A program made the translations under genes and the position numbers. From Rhizomys pruinosus (Eukaryota > Chordata > Mammalia > Rodentia > Spalacidae), in contig VZQC01009601.1 of NCBI GenBank assembly GCA_009823505.1, forward strand, positions 2,564,697-2,628,696: DNA of 64,000 nucleotides, read 5' to 3'. Below are positions 60,642-64,000 of this stretch, in pieces (positions within the stretch are counted from its first letter, which is position 1; each line of letters starts with the position of its first letter). The notes beneath the pieces are model-generated. The model was not told the DNA's origin. It made no database searches and worked only from the letters and a program-made list of their open reading frames with translations.

Positions 60642-60889
60642 TTTTTTTTTTTTTTTGAGAGGGTCTGCCTATAGCTCCAACTGGCCTAGAACTCACTCTG
60701 TAGACCAGGCTGGCCTTGAACTCCCAGAGATCTGCCTGCCTCTGCCTCCCAAGTGCTAGGATTAAAGGCTTGCGCCACCATGCCCGGCTTAAAGACAGTT
60801 CTTGGCCACCATGTGGGTGCTGAGAATTGAACCTGGGTCCATCTCAAGAGCAGTTGGTGCTCTTAACCACTGAACCATCTCTCCAGCCC
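60642..60889 (-). mobile_element. Composite B3-B1 SINE, copy 4
   Basis: On the minus strand, B3 head (60889-60791) then B1 (60790 to about 60656) with the same junction as the other copies (CTTTAAGCCGGGCATGGTGG), then a T-run as A tail. AAGATGCAACT (60631-60641) and AAGAAGCAACT (60890-60900) flank the whole composite. Confidence 0.88.
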
Positions 60890-60900
60890 AAGAAGCAACT

Positions 60901-61229
60901 CTTATTTTGCTTTGTGGACCTAATTTCTCAACCCAGTGCCATGCTGTGGTACTGGAGCCTGAACTCTTCAAAGTCCTGACATATTGTTGTCTGTCTGTCC
61001 ATGGTGTTAATAACTCTTCTAATAATCTTCTTACCTCCCCCTGCCCCCGAAAATACTGTCTCAGAGTTCCCATACCCGAGACCTTTAAAAATGACTGCCC
61101 TGAAGAGAGCTGGGTGCTTAAGAAGGACCCTGTGATAGCAGGCTCATGGCCCAGACAGACTGTTAAAGGAGTAAATAGGCTGATCCTTGTGTCGGGTTAC
61201 ATCTGAGGCCCTGTCCTCTTGTGAGCACT
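60901..61229. other. Unique sequence
   Basis: A 99-codon open frame (60907-61206) has no recognisable domain. No repeat. Confidence 0.4.
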
Positions 61230-61370
61230 TACACCCTCTTACTCTGCCATCCAAGACACTTGGATTACAGGCATACACAGCCACGCTTGATTGATGTGGT
61301 TTTGGAGCTCGACCCCAGGACTCTGCATGCTAGGGAAGCACTCCACCAAGTGAGCTGGAGCCCCAGAACC
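61230..61370 (-). mobile_element. B4 SINE, reverse
   Basis: GGATTACAGGCATACACAGC, GCTCGACCCCAGGACTCTGC and GCACTCCACCAAGTGAGCTG. Confidence 0.75.
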
Positions 61371-61515
61371 TAGAATAAATATCAGCTCCTTGCTAATTTT
61401 CAAATTATATTCTTCCTAGATCTGGATTGCCAGTTGACTCAGTGACCATTTGTTGAGTCACTGTGGCCCTAAACACATGACATAACAACCAAATGTATAC
61501 ACACACACGCGCGTG

Positions 61516-61553
<38 letters not shown>

Positions 61554-61587
61554 GAGGCAAATTCTGCGATCCAGGACATTTTTAAAA
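61371..61587. other. Unique sequence with (AC)n
   Basis: An AC microsatellite with CGCG steps lies at 61499-61551. The rest is unique. Confidence 0.6.
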
Positions 61588-61601
61588 AATGATTTATTTA
61601 A

Positions 61602-61745
61602 GCCGGGCGTGGTGGCGCACGCCTTTAATTTTAGCACTTGGGAGGCAGAGGCAGGCGGATCTTTGTGAGTTCAAAGCCAGCCTGGTCTACAGAGTGAGTT
61701 CCAGGACAGCTGGGGCTACAGGGAGACCCTGTCTAAAAAAAAATT
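61602..61745 (+). mobile_element. B1 SINE
   Basis: Consensus-like B1 (GCCGGGCGTGGTGGCGCACG). AATGATTTATTTA before it recurs after the following B3, near 61975. Confidence 0.95.
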
Positions 61746-61750
61746 ATTTA

Positions 61751-61970
61751 GGGCTAGAGAGATGGCTCAGTGGTTAAGAGCACCAACTACTCTTGCAGAG
61801 GACTCTGGTTCAATTACCAGGACCCACATGACAGCTAACAACTGTCCATAACTCCAGTTCCAGGGGATCCAACATCTTCTTCTGACCTCCACAGGCATTA
61901 TACAACATGGGTGCACTTACCCACATGCAGGCAATACATTCCTACATGTAAAAAAATAAAAATAAAATAT
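61751..61970 (+). mobile_element. B3-type SINE
   Basis: GGGCTAGAGAGATGGCTCAG to TGTAAAAAAATAAAAATAAA, complete. Confidence 0.92.
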
Positions 61971-61979
61971 TTTTAATGA

Positions 61980-62135
61980 TTTATTTATTTTTATTTGCAC
62001 ATGTGTTTTGATTGCCTATATGTGTGTAGGGCATTGAAGGCTGGAAGAACCATCGTGCGGGTGCTGGGAATCAAACCCGAGTCCTCTGGAAGAACAGCAA
62101 GTGCTCTTAACGCCTGAGCCACCTCTCTAGTCTCA
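61980..62135 (-). mobile_element. B3-type SINE, old, with deletions
   Basis: Reverse B3 of about 155 bp ending GAGCCACCTCTCTAGTCTC. The CTCCAGTTCC core is deleted. Confidence 0.78.
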
Positions 62136-62484
62136 GGGTTTCTTTACTATAACTTCTCAGACCTTCCCTGAATGGAGCTGTAACTGCTGAAGTCACACGC
62201 TTCCTGCTCATGAGTCACACCTTCCAGACGTACCTATAAACCAGCAAAAGGCTTCCCTTCCCTTCCTGCTCAGTGTTTGCAGTGACTCCTCACGGAGCTG
62301 GGAGGCCTGCTAGGTGTCACGTGTGGAGGCATTAGGGGCAAGCAGCATGTAGGTGACCACTTCCTCACAGACTTCACCTGTGCCTTTGGGTCCAGGGTTT
62401 ATTTTTTTGTTTATTTATTTATTTATTTTTGCTTAGTATTTATTGTTCCATTTAACCGAGGAATAGCACTGTGTAGTCCAACTT
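62136..62484. other. Unique sequence with regulatory-like motifs
   Basis: Contains AP-1-like TGAGTCAC (near 62212) and an E-box GTCACGTG (near 62318). A TATTT-rich tract is at 62401-62430. Otherwise no feature. Confidence 0.35.
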
Positions 62485-63001
62485 TTCTTTTTTTTTTTTT
62501 TTTTTTAACTTTTGTTTCTTCTTGTACATTAAGCCATGAACTCACAGGGAACAGGCCCCAGCAGCCCAGGCCCCTTTCCCTTAGCTCTCACACAGTGTGC
62601 TTCTCTGGGTGGGGTGGGCTTGCACTTCAACTGAACCCAGGTTCCTTTTTCTTTGGCTTTCTTTTTTTTTCAGGTCATTTTCCACCACACATTTCAGGAA
62701 GCTGTCTCGGGTCTTAGAGTGCTTAGTATGCTCAATATGCACTTTGATTCTCTTGGCAAGAACCTTTCCCTTAACTTGCTTGTTTACAATGCCAACAGTG
62801 TGCTGAGTTATAGACTATCTCAGTTTTGGCATGGTAACATTTATGGGGCATTCCTTTTTAAACAGTACCCATTCCCTTAATGTCTACAGTATCACTCATC
62901 TTGAAGATTCATGTATATGTGGCCAAAGGAACAATGCCGTGTTTTCTCGAGGGCCTAGAGGACGTGTAGCGGGCGCCTCTCTTTCCCTTTGTGTGTGTTG
63001 T
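62485..63001 (-). pseudogene. Rpl21-ps: Processed pseudogene of ribosomal protein L21 (RPL21)
   Basis: Read from about 63001 down to the stop at 62531-62529, the sequence is a damaged copy of the 160-codon RPL21 frame (473 bp instead of 483). Recognisable pieces include RPFRKHG near the N-terminus, [20 protein letters not shown] and the C-terminal EFMA before TAA. Missing are the start codon (ACA), one Arg codon near codon 8 and several bases that create frameshifts. An in-frame TAA follows MGTV. No introns. A T18-20 run at about 62490-62508 is the reverse of the poly-A tail. The parent encodes a 60S ribosomal subunit protein. Non-functional as protein. Confidence 0.95.
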
Positions 63002-63054
63002 TTTGGAGAATCACTCACTGAAGATGGCTGCTCCCAGGCAGAAAGCCAAGTTTT

Positions 63055-63215
63055 CTTTTGAGACAGGTCCTCATGGATCCCAAGCTGGCTTTGAACTCTG
63101 GTCCTCCTGCCACTACTTCAGAGTGCAAGGGCCACAGGATAGCGCTACCACACTTGGTTTATGGAGTGCTGGTTTTGTGCATGTTAGGCAAGCACTTCAC
63201 TAACCACGCCCAGCC
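63055..63215 (-). mobile_element. B4-like SINE, reverse, old
   Basis: GAGACAGGTCCTCATGGATC, TTTGAACTCTGGTCCTCC and CAAGCACTTCACTAACCACG. Confidence 0.6.
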
Positions 63216-63462
63216 TCTAACACCCAATGTTTTGATTCAATGAAAGACTTTAAAGGAATTCATGATGGATATTTTGGTTCATGTAGTCACTTGCTGTCCT
63301 ATGTTTAGAAGTTTAGCTTCTATCAGGACTCAATAACAAATCAGAAGCTACATTTCAAATGGAAGAAAGTTATGAAGCAAGAGAAGCCTTACTCCAAATC
63401 CTAGTGATCCAAGCTGTAGTGTGTCTTCTAATCCATCAACATGGTATCTTTCCAATTATTTA
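63216..63462. other. Unique sequence
   Basis: Nothing recognised. Confidence 0.4.
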
Positions 63463-63622
63463 GGTCTTTTTTTTTTTTTTTTCCTGTAGTTCCAGCTGTC
63501 CTGGAACTCACTATGCAGACCAGCCTGGCCTTGAACTCACAGAAATCCACCTGCCTCTGCCTCTGCCTCTGCCTCTGCCTCCCTTGTTCTGGGATTAAAG
63601 GCATGAACTACTACGCCCAACC
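63463..63622 (-). mobile_element. B1 SINE with (CTCTGC)n expansion
   Basis: Reverse B1 lacking the GAGACAGGGTCTCC part. CTCTGC is expanded to about five units (63550-63582). Confidence 0.92.
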
Positions 63623-63815
63623 AGGTCTTGTTGTCTGATAGTTTCTTTAAAATGTATCTCGTGTGTGTGCTGCCTTCCATGAGGTGTTCTTCCTTGGACC
63701 AGGGCTCACAGCTCTGAGGTGCTGCAAGCCTCAGGATTGTCCCCGGCCAGCCAGTTAACAGTCCTAGCTTGAGCCCCAGCAGGGAGGATGAGGGAGGTAG
63801 GAAGTAAGACCCAGA
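63623..63815. other. Unique sequence
   Basis: No repeat or gene was recognised before the purine tract. Confidence 0.4.
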
Positions 63816-64000
63816 AGAAAAGAAAGAAAGAAAGAAAGAAAGGAAGGAAGGAAGGAAGGAAGGAAGGAAGGAAGGAAGGAAGGAAGGAAGGAAGGAGAAA
63901 GAAAGAAAGAAAGAAAGAAAGAAAGGAAGGAAGGAAGGAAGGAAGGAAGGAAGGAAGGAAGGAAGGAAGGAGAAAGAAAGAAAGAAAGAAAGAAAGAAAG
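63816..64000. repeat. Compound (GAAA)n/(GGAA)n tract, runs off the window
   Basis: Alternating blocks: GAAA units, then GGAA units, then GGAGAAA, then the same order again. This is a higher-order unit of about 70-85 bp. Polypurine on this strand. Confidence 0.97.

Overview
The window looks like nuclear DNA from a muroid rodent. It is saturated with B1 (7SL-derived) and B2-superfamily (tRNA-Ser-like) SINEs, with ID/B4 and RSINE1-type elements, L1 fragments, microsatellites and retropseudogenes. I listed about 60 B1 and about 60 B2-superfamily copies. Every young B2-superfamily copy is of the B3 type (CTCCAGTTCCAGGGG core). I saw no copy of the B2 form that dominates mouse, rat and hamster (CAACCACATGGTGGCTCAC core). 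That suggests a muroid outside the murid/cricetid group, perhaps a spalacid, but this is inference.

I found no intact protein-coding gene. Three gene relics are recognisable. A minus-strand C2H2 zinc-finger gene relic (about 15.9-18.5 kb) carries about 13 decayed fingers, three SINE insertions with target-site duplications (TSDs) and a 110-bp tandem duplication. An intronless UBE2L3 (UbcH7) copy (39935-40403, +) has a Q26 stop and a 4-bp insertion. An intronless RPL21 copy (62485-63001, -) has a poly-A tail and frame damage.

Layout: 0-15 kb is SINE-rich with sparse unique DNA and one L1 end. 15-19 kb holds the zinc-finger relic. 19-30 kb is nested SINEs, an L1 3' end (25975-26667) and a repeat of unknown family that recurs near 49.6 kb. 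30-33 kb is the least repetitive stretch and holds a CpG/NRF1/ZNF143-like cluster. 33.7-34.6 kb is a GT-rich minisatellite. 36.9-39 kb has a stack of three B3 SINEs and a 14-bp minisatellite. 40-48 kb has the UBE2L3 pseudogene, a broken old L1, a TATA/CCAAT promoter-like segment and a 58-bp minisatellite. 48-52 kb has an L1 (Lx-like) 3' region and a second promoter-like cluster. 52-62 kb is again dense SINEs. The RPL21 pseudogene and a compound GAAA/GGAA tract, which runs off the right end, close the window.

The most interesting signal is a composite SINE: the 5' ~100 nt of B3 fused to B1 at the same junction in four separate places (19.8, 29.8, 54.2 and 60.7 kb). In three of them direct repeats flank the whole composite, so it appears to have moved as one heterodimeric tRNA-7SL SINE. 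Other notable signals are a B3 subfamily with a 17-bp internal duplication (10 copies) and a 17-nt B1 5' stub with a poly-A tail and a perfect 16-bp TSD.
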